NCBI GenBank assembly: GCA_934466475.1
Contig: CAKSLI010000003.1
Span: 124,001-188,000 of the forward strand
DNA length: 64,000 nt
DNA from: an uncultured Oscillospiraceae bacterium
GTDB lineage: Bacteria; Bacillota; Clostridia; Oscillospirales; Ruminococcaceae
Reading direction: 5' to 3'
The translations under genes were made by a program, and so were the position numbers. Below are positions 18,373-27,179 of this stretch, one piece after another. The stretch's first letter is position 1. The number at the start of each line of letters is the position of its first letter. The notes beneath the pieces are model-generated. The model did no database searches and was not told where the DNA came from. It saw only the letters and a program-made list of their open reading frames with translations.

Positions 18373-18957
18373 TCATTGATTGTCGTACAGCTTCCTGTAA
18401 GTCGCCAGCGCCCGGTCTATCTTGCTGACGTAGTGCGCCGTGTCGGAGATCGGGATAACGTCCAGATGAACTCCGTCCGCTGAGATATCCGCGTCCTCCA
18501 GCCACTCGCCGACCTGACCGCTCCCTGCGTGATACGCCGCCATTGCGGTGTCCACATCGCCAAATTCCCGGCAGAGGTAGCCGATGAGCCAGCAGCCGTA
18601 GCGGATATTGGTTTCCGGGTCGTACATATCCAGATAGCGGGAATCCTCGTCCCCGAGGCGGTATTTCACCCAGTCGAACGTTGGCTCCATTATCTGCATG
18701 AGCCCGCGTGCCCCGACATCCGAGACCGCCTGCGGGTCGAAGCCGCTCTCGGTCTTTATCACCGCGTACACGAGGTACTTGTCCAGACCGTTCTCCCGGG
18801 AGTACCGCTCAACGAGATTCTCGTACCTTATCGGATGGGTGTACAGCTCAAAGCGGCTGTACCCGAATATTCCCGCCGCCGCAAGCAGAACCGCCAGTAC
18901 GGCGCATATTATCACCGCCGGCAGTGCCCTGCGCTTCTTCCTGTGGTATTTAGTCAT
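18373..18957 (-). CDS. Membrane-anchored lytic transglycosylase (SLT family)
   Basis: 194 residues. A basic N-terminus and one transmembrane helix (residues about 12-32) anchor an extracellular SLT domain. The catalytic glutamate is Glu70 in VIKTESGFDPQAVS, followed by DVGARGLMQIMEPTFDW, TNIRYGCWLIGYL and the AMAAYHAGSGQVGEWL motif that shapes the glycan cleft. Enzymes of this type cut peptidoglycan between MurNAc and GlcNAc. The ATG overlaps the stop of coaE by four bases (ATGA), implying coupled translation. Confidence 0.92.
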   Translation of the reverse strand: MTKYHRKKRRALPAVIICAVLAVLLAAAGIFGYSRFELYTHPIRYENLVERYSRENGLDKYLVYAVIKTESGFDPQAVSDVGARGLMQIMEPTFDWVKYRLGDEDSRYLDMYDPETNIRYGCWLIGYLCREFGDVDTAMAAYHAGSGQVGEWLEDADISADGVHLDVIPISDTAHYVSKIDRALATYRKLYDNQ

Positions 18958-19547
18958 GCTTTGCCTTTCAGTAGTTCTGCTGTCTGAGCCGCTTTCGCGA
19001 ACAGCTCCGCCCCGGTGCCGTTGTTTTCAAGGCAGAAGTCCGAGCGCATGCGGTAGAACTCCGCGCCGTGCTGGCTCGCGAGCCTTGCCCTTGCAAGCTC
19101 CTCCGGGATATTGTCCCGGGCGGTTATCCTGGCGGCGCAGACGCCGATATCAGCGACTACGCTCACTATCCTCCCGCAGAGGAACTCCAGCCGCGCCTCG
19201 AACAGGGTCGGGGCGTCCAGCAGTATCAGCCCGCCGCCCTGCTTTATCTTCCCGGCGATATTATATGTGATATACGGGTAGATTATTTTGTTGAACAGCG
19301 CCCTTTTTTCCGGGTCACGGAAAATCAGCTCGGAGGTCGCGCGGCGGTCAAGGCTCCCGTCCGGGAGTATCACATCGCGGCTGAACCTTTCGCGGAGCTC
19401 GTCAAGCGCGGGACAGCCCGGCTTCACGACCTCGCGGGCGCTGAGGTCGCAGTCAACCACATAAAAACCGTGTTCTGCGAACACCCGGCAGACGGTGGAT
19501 TTCCCCGCGCCGGACATTCCCGTAAGTCCCACTATCAGCCTATTCAT
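18954..19547 (-). CDS. coaE: Dephospho-CoA kinase
   Basis: 197 residues; phosphorylates dephospho-CoA in the last step of coenzyme A synthesis. The P-loop is GLTGMSGAGKST (residues about 7-18), followed by VVDCDLSAREVVKPG and the lid region KRALFNKIIYPYI, then LLDAPTLFEA. Length is typical. It overlaps the sua5 gene by eight bases upstream and the transglycosylase by four bases downstream, placing it inside one tightly packed operon. Confidence 0.94.
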   Translation of the reverse strand: MNRLIVGLTGMSGAGKSTVCRVFAEHGFYVVDCDLSAREVVKPGCPALDELRERFSRDVILPDGSLDRRATSELIFRDPEKRALFNKIIYPYITYNIAGKIKQGGGLILLDAPTLFEARLEFLCGRIVSVVADIGVCAARITARDNIPEELARARLASQHGAEFYRMRSDFCLENNGTGAELFAKAAQTAELLKGKA

Positions 19548-20547
19548 CTGCTTCCACTACCCTGAATGCCGCCGCACGGAGCAGGCGGTTGTACACTGCA
19601 AGCCCTATCCCGTCCTTTGAGGGGATCTCAACGTAGACGGTCTGCGCGCCCTCATCGTCCGCTTCACGCAGGAGCGCGAACAGCCTGTGCGCCTGCGCCT
19701 GCACGTCCGTCCCGAAACAGCGGAACATTCCATGCTCCACCGGGTCGGCGGAAAGCGCCAGCGTCCTGCCCTTTTCATGGGCGAGGCACCAGTCCCGGAA
19801 CCGCTCTCCGTGCGCGTTCACGATGAACACCTCCGCTTTCGGGGAGTAGTGCTTGTACTTCATTCCCGGGGACAGCACCTTAGCGCCCCTGGGCGGCTCG
19901 GAGGTGACAGCCGGGTCGATATCCACCGAGCACAGCTCCGAGAGCATTTCTGCGGTAACTCCGCCGGGACGGAGTATCCTCACTCTGTCGGCCGCCGGGA
20001 AGCACAGCACGGTGCTCTCAACGCCGCAGTCGCACTCGCCGCCGTCTATTATCAGCGGGATCCTGCCGTCCATGTCGCGAAGGACGTGCCGCGCGGTGGT
20101 CGGGCTGGGGCTCCCTGACAGATTCGCGGACGGAGCCGCCAGCGGGAATCCGCACGCGTCAATTATCGCCCTTGCGGCGGGGCTCCGGGGCATTCTGACC
20201 GCAACGGTGTCAAGGCCGCCGCTTGTCGCCTGCGGGATAACGTCCGACTTGGGGAAAATCATGGTCAGCGGACCCGGCCAGAACCTTCCGGCTATCCTGA
20301 GCGCCAGCTCCGGAATCTCGCGCACCAGCGGTCTCAGCTGTTCTATCGCGCTGATATGCACGATGAGCGGGTTATCCTGCGGACGTCCCTTTGCCTCGAA
20401 TATGCTGTGCACCGCGGCTTCATTCCGGGCGTCTGCGGCGAGGCCGTACACAGTTTCGGTCGGTATGCCGACTACTCCGCCCGCCGCCATTATTTCAGCC
20501 GCTTTCTCCGCGCTTTCCGGGGAAAACGGCAGGACTTCTGTCTTCAC
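19540..20547 (-). CDS. L-threonylcarbamoyladenylate synthase (Sua5/YwlC)
   Basis: About 335 residues. It makes threonylcarbamoyl-AMP for the t6A37 modification of ANN-decoding tRNAs. The YrdC domain (residues 10-200) shows GGVVGIPTETVYGLAADA, KGRPQDNPLIVHI, FWPGPLTMIF and APSANLSGSPSPT; a C-terminal Sua5 domain follows after the linker SPGMKYKHYSPKAEV. The GTG at 20547 has AAAGGA about ten bases upstream and gives the usual MKTEVL-like start; ATG 20556 or a TTG directly after the prfA stop are alternatives. The partner genes tsaB and tsaE lie at 60.2-61.6 kb. Confidence 0.92.
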   Translation of the reverse strand: MKTEVLPFSPESAEKAAEIMAAGGVVGIPTETVYGLAADARNEAAVHSIFEAKGRPQDNPLIVHISAIEQLRPLVREIPELALRIAGRFWPGPLTMIFPKSDVIPQATSGGLDTVAVRMPRSPAARAIIDACGFPLAAPSANLSGSPSPTTARHVLRDMDGRIPLIIDGGECDCGVESTVLCFPAADRVRILRPGGVTAEMLSELCSVDIDPAVTSEPPRGAKVLSPGMKYKHYSPKAEVFIVNAHGERFRDWCLAHEKGRTLALSADPVEHGMFRCFGTDVQAQAHRLFALLREADDEGAQTVYVEIPSKDGIGLAVYNRLLRAAAFRVVEADE

Positions 20548-20574
20548 TGGGGTCATTTCCTTTCTGTTGGTCAA

Positions 20575-21645
20575 CTATTCCTGTTTCAGGAGCTTCGCCG
20601 TCTGGTCGGCGAGCCGCAGCGCCTCGAAAACCTCGTCACAGCCGCCGTTCATCATCTCGTCCAGCTTGTACAGCGTGAGATTTATCCGGTGGTCTGTCAC
20701 CCTCGACTGCGGGAAGTTGTACGTCCGTATCCGCTCGGAGCGGTCGCCGGTGCCCACCTGAATGCGGCGCTCCTCGGCAATGGCGCTGTCCCGGGCTTCC
20801 AGCTTTGCCTCGTAGAGCTTGCTGTACAGCTTCTTGAGCGCTTTCTCCTTGTTCTTGAACTGGGAGCGCTCCTCCTGGCACTCGACAACCGTGCCGGTCG
20901 GGTTGTGGATGATCCTTATCGCGGATTCGGTCTTGTTGATGTGCTGACCTCCCGCGCCGCTGGAGCGGAACGTCTCTATCGTGAGGTCTGCCGGGTTTAT
21001 GTCAACATCGACCTCCTCGGCTTCCGGGAGCACCGCGACAGTGACTGTCGAGGTCTGAATGCGCCCCTGGGATTCCGTCTCAGGGACCCTCTGCACGCGG
21101 TGAACGCCGCTCTCGTATTTCAGCTTTGCGAACACTCCCTCGCCCTCGACAAGGAAGCTCACCTCGCGGTAGCCGCCGAGCTCGGTCGGGTTGGAGCTTA
21201 TCTGCTCGGTTTTCCAGCCCTGGCGCGCGGCGTACATCGTGTACATCCGCAGCAGGGAGTTCGCGAACAGCGCGGCCTCCTCGCCGCCGGCTCCGGCTCT
21301 TATCTCGATTATGCAGCTGCGGTCATCGTCCGGGTCCTTCGGCAGAAGCAGGAGCTTCAGCTCCCCGGACAGCTTTTCCATAAGCGCCTTGTTCTCATCG
21401 TATTCGCCCTGCGCAAGCTCCCGGAGCTCCGCGTCCGCGCCCGCCTCGTCCAGCGCGGAAACCGCGTCCTCAAAGCTGCGCTGAGCCTTTTTGTACTGCT
21501 GCCAGACCTCAATCAGCGGGGTCAGGCTCTTGTGCTCTCTCATAAGCTCGCGGTAGAGCTTGTTGTCTGCGATCACGGCGGGGTCTGAGAGCTTCACGGC
21601 TATCTCATCGTAGCGCGCCTCCGCCATTGCAAGCTTTTCGTTCAT
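20575..21645 (-). CDS. prfA: Peptide chain release factor 1
   Basis: 356 residues; recognises UAA and UAG stops and triggers peptide release. The catalytic GGQ lies in SSGAGGQHINKTESAIRI, and the RF-1 decoding region and the C-terminal RSERIRTYNFPQSRVTDHRI are intact. Length is standard for RF1. It follows a DUF951 gene by 43 bases and leads a run of sua5, coaE, transglycosylase and aminopeptidase genes. The nearby start of sua5 suggests co-transcription. Confidence 0.96.
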   Translation of the reverse strand: MNEKLAMAEARYDEIAVKLSDPAVIADNKLYRELMREHKSLTPLIEVWQQYKKAQRSFEDAVSALDEAGADAELRELAQGEYDENKALMEKLSGELKLLLLPKDPDDDRSCIIEIRAGAGGEEAALFANSLLRMYTMYAARQGWKTEQISSNPTELGGYREVSFLVEGEGVFAKLKYESGVHRVQRVPETESQGRIQTSTVTVAVLPEAEEVDVDINPADLTIETFRSSGAGGQHINKTESAIRIIHNPTGTVVECQEERSQFKNKEKALKKLYSKLYEAKLEARDSAIAEERRIQVGTGDRSERIRTYNFPQSRVTDHRINLTLYKLDEMMNGGCDEVFEALRLADQTAKLLKQE

Positions 21646-21688
21646 ATTATAACCTCCTGTGCATGATTCTGAAAGGAACCATGCGCCG

Positions 21689-21889
21689 CTATCGCTCGGA
21701 GGCTTCTGTTTCGCGGATAACCGTGCGTATCTTCTTCTCGCACTTTGAGCGCGGTATCATAAAGACGTGCCCGCAGCCCTTGCAGCACAGCCGGAAATCC
21801 GCTCCGCAGCGCTGCACGAGCATTCTGTCGCTACCGCAGCCGGGGTGAGGCTTCTTCATCACCAGAACATCGCCGACCCGTATATCCAT
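21689..21889 (-). CDS. DUF951 protein (YyzM-like)
   Basis: A 66-residue basic protein that matches DUF951: MDIRVGDVLVMKKPHPGCGS, then GADFRLCCKGCGHVFMIPRS and KCEKKIRTVI. The conserved cysteines, with CKGCG, suggest metal or nucleic-acid binding, but the function of this Firmicutes family is unknown. It opens the operon leading into prfA, consistent with a role linked to translation. A promoter is visible about 35 bases upstream. Confidence 0.9.
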   Translation of the reverse strand: MDIRVGDVLVMKKPHPGCGSDRMLVQRCGADFRLCCKGCGHVFMIPRSKCEKKIRTVIRETEASER

Positions 21890-21923
21890 CTGCGCTCATC
21901 TCCTTACATCGCATATATAATGT

Positions 21924-21952
21924 ATTATATCACAACTTCGCTTTTTTTGCAA
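21924..21952 (-). promoter_or_regulatory. Promoter of the DUF951-prfA operon
   Basis: Minus-strand TTGCAA (21947-21952), 17-base spacer, TATAAT (21924-21929). Confidence 0.8.
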
Positions 21953-21983
21953 TAGCGCCTGAAAAATTCAGGGCTCTCCCCGG

Positions 21984-22019
21984 AAAAACAGAAGCTGGCG
22001 CGGTTTGACCACGCCAGCT
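21984..22019 (-). terminator. Terminator of the NSS transporter gene
   Basis: Stem AGCTGGCG/CGCCAGCT (21993-22000 and 22012-22019); on the minus strand it is followed closely by TGTTTTT. Confidence 0.8.
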
Positions 22020-22024
22020 CCGGA

Positions 22025-23395
22025 TCAATGGACGAATGTCCTGATGATGCCTATGACAAAGATAAGGACGCACATGGCGGGCAGGACATACGTCATGTAG
22101 CCCCTCATGAATCTCCTGAGCTTCATGCCCTTTCCGGTGTTCGCCTCGCTGAAGAAATTATCCCAGCCCCAGCCCTTTTTCAGCACGCAGAAAAGTATCA
22201 CGACCACGGAGCCAAGCGGCAGTATAAGGTTGCTCACCAGGAAATCCTCAAGGTCCATTATGGTGGAGCCCTCGCCGAGCGGCTGAATGAATCCCAGCAC
22301 ATTGAACCCGAGGCAGCACGGCAGCGACAGCACAAAGAGCAGTATCCCGTTGACTATGCAGGCTTTCCTGCGGCCACAGCCGAAGATATCCTGCGTGCAG
22401 GCGACTATCTCCTCAAACACTGCGAGGACGGTAGAAAGCGCCGCAAACGACATGAATACGAAGAACAGGCTTCCCCACAGCCTTCCGCCGGGCATATTGT
22501 TGAAGATGTTCGGCAGCGTGATGAAGATAAGACCGGGACCGCTGTCCACATCCACCCCATACGCAAAGCAGGCGGGGAAGATGATAAGTCCCGAGGCAAC
22601 GGCGACCACGGTGTCAAGCAGCGCAACATTCACGGATTCGCCGAGGAGGGTACGCTCCTTGCCGATGTAGCTTCCGAATATCGCCATGGCTCCGATGCCG
22701 AGGCTCAGCGTGAAGAACGCCTGATTCATGGCGTTAACTACCAGATTCCCTATACCGATTTTTTCCACCGCCTCAGCGTCCGGCATAAGGTAAAATGCGA
22801 GACCCGCCTCGCCGCCGGGCATAAAGAAGCTGTTCACCGCGAGAACTATCATTATCGCGAGCAGCGCCAGCATCATGACCTTTGTCACGCGCTCCAGACC
22901 GTTCTCCAGCCCTATGGAGCACACCAGGACGGCGGCCGCGATGACAACGCCCATGTACAGCACCATTTGCGGAGCGTCCGCCAGGACGCCGCTGAAAAAA
23001 TCCGCTATGCCTGCCGAATCAAGTCCTGCCGTATCTCCCGCCGCCGTGGACACGAAATACCGCACCATCCAGCCGGCAACTGTCGTGTAGAACATCATCA
23101 GCAGGTATGCGCCTGCCATTGCCGCCTTTCCGTGAATGTGCCACTTAGTGCCCTGCGGCTCCAGCTGCTGATACATCCTTACCGGGCTTTTCTGCGCTGC
23201 CCTGCCTATGGAAAACTCCATTGTAAGCACGGGGATCCCGAGCAGCGCAAGGAATGCCAGATAGACCAGCACAAAGATACCGCCGCCGTTCTGACCCACG
23301 ACATACGGGAACTTCCACACGTTTCCTATTCCGATGGCGCAGCCCGCGCTCAGCAGAATAAATCCAAGCCTGCTCCCTAATTTCTCTCTTTTCAT
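22025..23395 (-). CDS. Sodium-dependent transporter, NSS/SNF family
   Basis: A 456-residue membrane protein with about eleven to twelve hydrophobic helices. It has the NSS entry signature GNVWKFPYVVGQNGGGIFVLVY in helix 1 (unwound GIGNVWKFP forms the sodium and substrate site), and later SLGIGAMAIFGSYIG and FVFMSFAALSTVLAVFE in helices 6 and 8. Bacterial members import amino acids such as tryptophan, tyrosine, leucine or alanine with sodium; the substrate is not readable here. It is a single-gene unit with its own promoter and terminator. Confidence 0.92.
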   Translation of the reverse strand: MKREKLGSRLGFILLSAGCAIGIGNVWKFPYVVGQNGGGIFVLVYLAFLALLGIPVLTMEFSIGRAAQKSPVRMYQQLEPQGTKWHIHGKAAMAGAYLLMMFYTTVAGWMVRYFVSTAAGDTAGLDSAGIADFFSGVLADAPQMVLYMGVVIAAAVLVCSIGLENGLERVTKVMMLALLAIMIVLAVNSFFMPGGEAGLAFYLMPDAEAVEKIGIGNLVVNAMNQAFFTLSLGIGAMAIFGSYIGKERTLLGESVNVALLDTVVAVASGLIIFPACFAYGVDVDSGPGLIFITLPNIFNNMPGGRLWGSLFFVFMSFAALSTVLAVFEEIVACTQDIFGCGRRKACIVNGILLFVLSLPCCLGFNVLGFIQPLGEGSTIMDLEDFLVSNLILPLGSVVVILFCVLKKGWGWDNFFSEANTGKGMKLRRFMRGYMTYVLPAMCVLIFVIGIIRTFVH

Positions 23396-23425
23396 AATAA
23401 CCTCCGCTCAGACAGCAATATACTT

Positions 23426-23454
23426 ATGATACTATTTATTTGCCGGATTGTCAA
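23426..23454 (-). promoter_or_regulatory. Promoter of the NSS transporter gene
   Basis: Minus-strand TTGACA (23449-23454), 17-base spacer, TATCAT (23426-23431). Confidence 0.8.
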
Positions 23455-23582
23455 GCCGCCGGGCTGAAAATAGGCATTCCGCACCAAACCGTTTGTGCAG
23501 ATTGCCCTGTACCCTCCCCTTTCCACATCACATGCGGCAAAAGTTGAAAGTATTTCCGGGAGCGTTTACGGGCAGGCAGAAT

Positions 23583-23615
23583 GAAAATAACCCCCGCTCC
23601 TTTCCGGAACGGGGG
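23583..23615 (-). terminator. Terminator of the chemoreceptor gene
   Basis: Stem CCCCCG/CGGGGG (23591-23596 and 23610-23615), followed on the minus strand by TTATTTT. Confidence 0.75.
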
Positions 23616-23621
23616 CTTGTT

Positions 23622-25643
23622 TTATTTCAGCCTGAATCTTCCCACAAGACCCTTGAGCGTTTCCGCCTGACCGGACAGCTCCTCGGAAGCCGCCGCGCTT
23701 TCCTCGGCGGTGGCGGAGTTGGACTGCACCACGCCTGAGATCCTGTTTATGTCCGAGCTGATCTTCCCGACCATATCCCGCTGGCGTCCGCAGGATTCCG
23801 TGATCTCGTCCACTATGCGCTTCACGGACAGCGTGTACTCGCTGAGCGTCTTCATTGCTTCGGCGGTCTGACCGGTGATCTCTGCGCCGTTGTTCGCCGC
23901 ACTGACCGAGCTCTCTATCAGCCTTGTCGTGTCGCCCACTGCCTCGGAGGATTTCCCTGCAAGCGTGCGCACCTCGTCAGCAACTACCGCGAAGCCCTTG
24001 CCCGCCGCTCCTGCCCTCGCCGCCTCTATCGCGGCATTGAGCGCAAGTATATTCGTCTGGAACGCGATATCCTCGATAGTCCCGATTATATCGCCGATTT
24101 TTCCGGAGGTGTCGCTGATATCGCCCATCGCGCCTGTAAGCGTCTGCATTTTCCGGTTGACTTCCTCAACAAAGCGGGAGGTCTTTTCCATGAGCTCCCG
24201 GGCTTTCTCGCAGTTGTCGGCGTTAGCCTGCACCTGCTTCTCGATATTGTCGAGGCTCTTTGCCAGCTCCTCAATGGAGGCGCTCTGCTCTGCCGCCCCC
24301 TGCGAAAGCGTGAGGGCGCCTGACGCCACCTGTCCCGAACCGGAGCTTACCTGGTCTGCCACGTTGTAGATCTCCGATATTACCTCGGACAGCTGGTCCC
24401 TTATCTCCGAGAGGCTCTCTGCAAGCTGCGAGAAATCTCCCGTGTAGTATTGGATGTTCTCCCTGGTGTCCACCGCGAGATTCTCAGCCGCGAGCTCCCG
24501 GAGAATACGCGCCACGTCATCGGTCGCGTTTTTCAGCGAGGCGCTCATATCAACCACGGCTGTGGCAATAGTGCCGACCTCGTCCGGGCTTCTGACAAGA
24601 TCCTCTACCTCCCTTGCGGAATCAAGGTCTATCTTCTCCAGCTTTGCGGCGGCTTTCTCAACGCGCTTCAGCGGAAGCATGAGGTTATGCACCACCAGAT
24701 ATACCCACAGCGTCAGGACTGCCATGCTGATCAGGCAGATGATTATAAGCTGTATCCTCATGGAATATACGGACGACATTACCTCTGACGACTTGTCCGC
24801 AAGCACGAACGCCCAGCCCTGGTTCTCCATGAATGTATACGCCGCGGTGTACTCTCTGCCGTCCTTATAGGTTATGGAGCCTGAACCCTCGCCGTCCCTT
24901 ACTCTGCTTATGATCTCGTTCATGTACGGCTCATCCGCAATAGTGGTTATCTTCTCCGGATCAGGGCTGAAGATATATTCGCCGGTGCTGACGTTTATAA
25001 GGTAATAAACCGCATTGTCTATCCCGGTCAGCGGAAGCTGGTTCAGCTTTTCAACAAGCCCGCTGGTGTAAATCCCAATGCCGCCGAGACCAATCGGATC
25101 GCCGTTGTCATCGGTCACCTTGCTGTACATGGAGATTATCTGCTCCCCGGAAGCCGGCGAGATGATTATGCCCGCGTTATATACGCCGCCGGAATCCAGC
25201 GCGTCATGCAGCTTACCGAGGCTGTCCGCGTCAGACCGCGTTACCTTTCCGATGACCTGCGGATTCGTATGCGTCCGCACCATAGTGTCCCAGGTGCTGG
25301 CGTAAATGCCCTCCAGGCTGTCTATGTCCTTGCTGAAGCTCTCGGTGTATTTCTGGGCTGCCGCCGCCTTATCCGCGTTGCCGGGTTCTTCAAGCAGGTC
25401 GTATATCTGTTCCGCCTTTAGGTAGGCGGTCAGCCTGTCCTCAGTCGACTGTATGTAATTGCTGATTGTCTCAGACCTGTCCTTTGCCGAAGTCTGAAGG
25501 CTGTTTACGGCGCTCTCCCGCGCAGCGGAGGACGTCATCATATTCACGAACACGAAAAGCAGCGAGAATACTATCAGCTGTATGACGAACAGAGTAACCG
25601 TGATCCTAAAATCAAGCCTGAATCTTTTAACTTGTTTTTCCAT
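23622..25643 (-). CDS. Methyl-accepting chemotaxis protein
   Basis: About 673 residues. Layout: first transmembrane helix (about 15-37), an extracellular sensor of about 250 residues of dCache type ([50 protein letters not shown]), second helix (about 300-320), HAMP linker, and a cytoplasmic signalling coiled coil with the invariant tip [20 protein letters not shown]. The ligand is unknown. ATG 25643 was chosen because GGAGA precedes it. The gene stands alone; no other chemotaxis gene is in the window, so it feeds a system encoded elsewhere and suggests a motile cell. Confidence 0.95.
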   Translation of the reverse strand: MEKQVKRFRLDFRITVTLFVIQLIVFSLLFVFVNMMTSSAARESAVNSLQTSAKDRSETISNYIQSTEDRLTAYLKAEQIYDLLEEPGNADKAAAAQKYTESFSKDIDSLEGIYASTWDTMVRTHTNPQVIGKVTRSDADSLGKLHDALDSGGVYNAGIIISPASGEQIISMYSKVTDDNGDPIGLGGIGIYTSGLVEKLNQLPLTGIDNAVYYLINVSTGEYIFSPDPEKITTIADEPYMNEIISRVRDGEGSGSITYKDGREYTAAYTFMENQGWAFVLADKSSEVMSSVYSMRIQLIIICLISMAVLTLWVYLVVHNLMLPLKRVEKAAAKLEKIDLDSAREVEDLVRSPDEVGTIATAVVDMSASLKNATDDVARILRELAAENLAVDTRENIQYYTGDFSQLAESLSEIRDQLSEVISEIYNVADQVSSGSGQVASGALTLSQGAAEQSASIEELAKSLDNIEKQVQANADNCEKARELMEKTSRFVEEVNRKMQTLTGAMGDISDTSGKIGDIIGTIEDIAFQTNILALNAAIEAARAGAAGKGFAVVADEVRTLAGKSSEAVGDTTRLIESSVSAANNGAEITGQTAEAMKTLSEYTLSVKRIVDEITESCGRQRDMVGKISSDINRISGVVQSNSATAEESAAASEELSGQAETLKGLVGRFRLK

Positions 25644-25787
25644 ATAATTCTCCAATATCCAGAATCAGATGTCTTCTGTTCTGTCCGGCAAGCATCTTTC
25701 CGGCGCCAACGCCTGCCGGCACACATGGAATCCGCCTCCGGCAGACGTATATGCAGGGCATTTGTCAGACATAAATGCTATGCGTTT

Positions 25788-25816
25788 ATTATATACCAAA
25801 ACTTCTGAAAAGTCAA
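25788..25816 (-). promoter_or_regulatory. Promoter of the chemoreceptor gene
   Basis: Minus-strand TTGACT (25811-25816), 17-base spacer, TATAAT (25788-25793). The 5' leader of about 135 bases contains GC-rich GCCGGC repeats but no recognised element. Confidence 0.82.
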
Positions 25817-25874
25817 TCTGTTTTTCGACTTTTTCTGCCGCGATACGCAAACACCAGAACTGATGTCACCGCAT

Positions 25875-25910
25875 AAAAGCTGGCTTTGACGACAATAATC
25901 AGCAAAGCCA
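25875..25910 (-). terminator. Probable terminator of the O-acetyltransferase gene
   Basis: Stem TGGCTTT/AAAGCCA (25881-25887 and 25904-25910) with GCTTTTA following on the minus strand. The loop is long (16 bases), so confidence is moderate. Confidence 0.6.
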
Positions 25911-25949
25911 TGAAACTGTAAGAATATTCCTGGGATAAATCGATGATCC

Positions 25950-26561
25950 TCAGAACAGTTCAGGGTGATTCTCAAGGGAATCCGCTTCCGTAATAGCGCG
26001 TATAACTTTGCACGGCACACCTGCCGCCAGGGAATTCGGCGGAATATCACGAGTTACCACGCTTCCCGCGCCGATAACGCAGCCCTCGCCGATCGTCACG
26101 CCGCCGCAGACGGTGACATTTCCGGCAATCCAGCAGTTATTTCCGATGGTGATCGGCTTCGCGTATTCCTTATCAGTAAAGGTCCCATCGGGCTTGGCGT
26201 ACTGATTTCTGTCCTGCCAGCGCAGCGGGTGCATCGGGGTCAGCAGGGATACATTCGGTCCCATGAATACGTTGTCTCCGATATTCACCGGACAACAGTC
26301 CACGCAGGTGAAATTGAAATTGGCATAGGAATTGATTCCTATCGTTGTCAGAAAACCATAGTCGAACTGGACAGGCCCCTGCAAATAAAATGAGCTTCCG
26401 TTGATTCCGAGCTTTTTCAGAATCTCTCCGCGCTTTTCGTCCGTTTCGGGGAGCGCGTTATATTCCATGCTCAGCTTGTGAGCGTTTGCCCTGAGCGCGG
26501 CAAGCTCCTTATCGGAAGGGTCGTATATCTTTCCGGCGATCATCTTTTCCTCTTCAGTCAT
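25950..26561 (-). CDS. Sugar O-acetyltransferase (maltose/galactoside acetyltransferase family)
   Basis: 203 residues. An N-terminal Mac domain (KMIAGKIYDPSDKELAALR, AHKLSMEYN) precedes a left-handed beta-helix of hexapeptide repeats (ITIGNNCWIAGNVTVCGGVT, IGEGCVIGAGSVVTRDIP). The catalytic histidine is in TPMHPL. Family members move acetyl from acetyl-CoA to the 6-OH of sugars such as maltose, glucose or galactosides, perhaps for detoxification. It has its own promoter and probable terminator; the native acceptor cannot be inferred. Confidence 0.93.
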   Translation of the reverse strand: MTEEEKMIAGKIYDPSDKELAALRANAHKLSMEYNALPETDEKRGEILKKLGINGSSFYLQGPVQFDYGFLTTIGINSYANFNFTCVDCCPVNIGDNVFMGPNVSLLTPMHPLRWQDRNQYAKPDGTFTDKEYAKPITIGNNCWIAGNVTVCGGVTIGEGCVIGAGSVVTRDIPPNSLAAGVPCKVIRAITEADSLENHPELF

Positions 26562-26593
26562 TCTTATCGCTCCTTTCCTGACGAATCAGACTG

Positions 26594-26622
26594 ATTATAT
26601 CATAGTATTTATGCTTTGTCAA
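26594..26622 (-). promoter_or_regulatory. Promoter of the O-acetyltransferase gene
   Basis: Minus-strand TTGACA (26617-26622), 17-base spacer, TATAAT (26594-26599): perfect consensus. Confidence 0.9.
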
Positions 26623-26690
26623 GAACTGATTCATTGCCGACAGGGGCTCATACTTTTTTTCTCACCAGGACTTCACGCCCTGAAGCTTAT

Positions 26691-26920
26691 GGTCACCTCT
26701 AAAAACCTTGTTTGAGTGAAAATGTGTATAGCACACCGCATGCTTCTTTCAACGAGCGAAATTTCTGATGCGACGGCGTCCATGCCGTCGCCCGGTTATT
26801 TCGCTCTGCAACATCGTGTTGCACCTCCTCGTAAGGCATACAGCCTTACTTCGTCGGCTTTCATCGCATTCGGCGCACTCTACCCATTTTCACTTTTCAA
26901 ACCGGTTTTTAGAGGCTCCC
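26691..26920. mobile_element. MITE-like element B
   Basis: Inverted ends GGTCACCTCTAAAAACC (26691-26707) and GGTTTTTAGAGGCTCCC (26904-26920) match over the inner bases, with three differences near the tips. The flanks are a TTAT direct repeat (26687-26690, 26921-26924). The interior differs from elements A and C but is also all hairpins: GAGCGAAAT/ATTTCGCTC with GCGACGGC/GCCGTCGC inside, TGCAACA/TGTTGCA, GTAAGG/CCTTAC, and an outer GTGAAAATG/CATTTTCAC. A 70-codon frame inside has no ribosome site and is taken as non-coding. Confidence 0.8.
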
Positions 26921-27065
26921 TTATGTAATTTACTGAGTATAAAGTGAAGTTCAAAACCTGCTATGCCCTGATACCCTATTTATCCTTTTTCGGGCATTTC
27001 CGGAGCCCATATATCAAAAGCCGTGCACTTTTGCGCAATGATTTGGTAAAATGATAAAAAAACAC

Positions 27066-27094
27066 TTGCATTAAATTGCGAAAAGTGCTATAAT
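27066..27094 (+). promoter_or_regulatory. Promoter of the PHP-malic enzyme-metF operon
   Basis: TTGCAT (27066-27071), 17-base spacer, TATAAT (27089-27094). The 85-base leader holds a small AGCCGG/CCGGCT hairpin before GAGGTGA and the ATG. From the end of element B to this promoter (26925-27065) nothing else was recognised. Confidence 0.82.
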
Positions 27095-27179
27095 ATTTAA
27101 TAGCGTATGTGCAAATAATGCAGGCAAGAACGTCCCCGACAGCCGGTTCTCCGGCTTCAAATACAGACGAGGTGACTTA

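Noticed and set aside
26716-26928. Possible 70-residue protein inside element B
   Set aside because: It overlaps the inverted ends and hairpins, lacks a ribosome site and resembles no protein.
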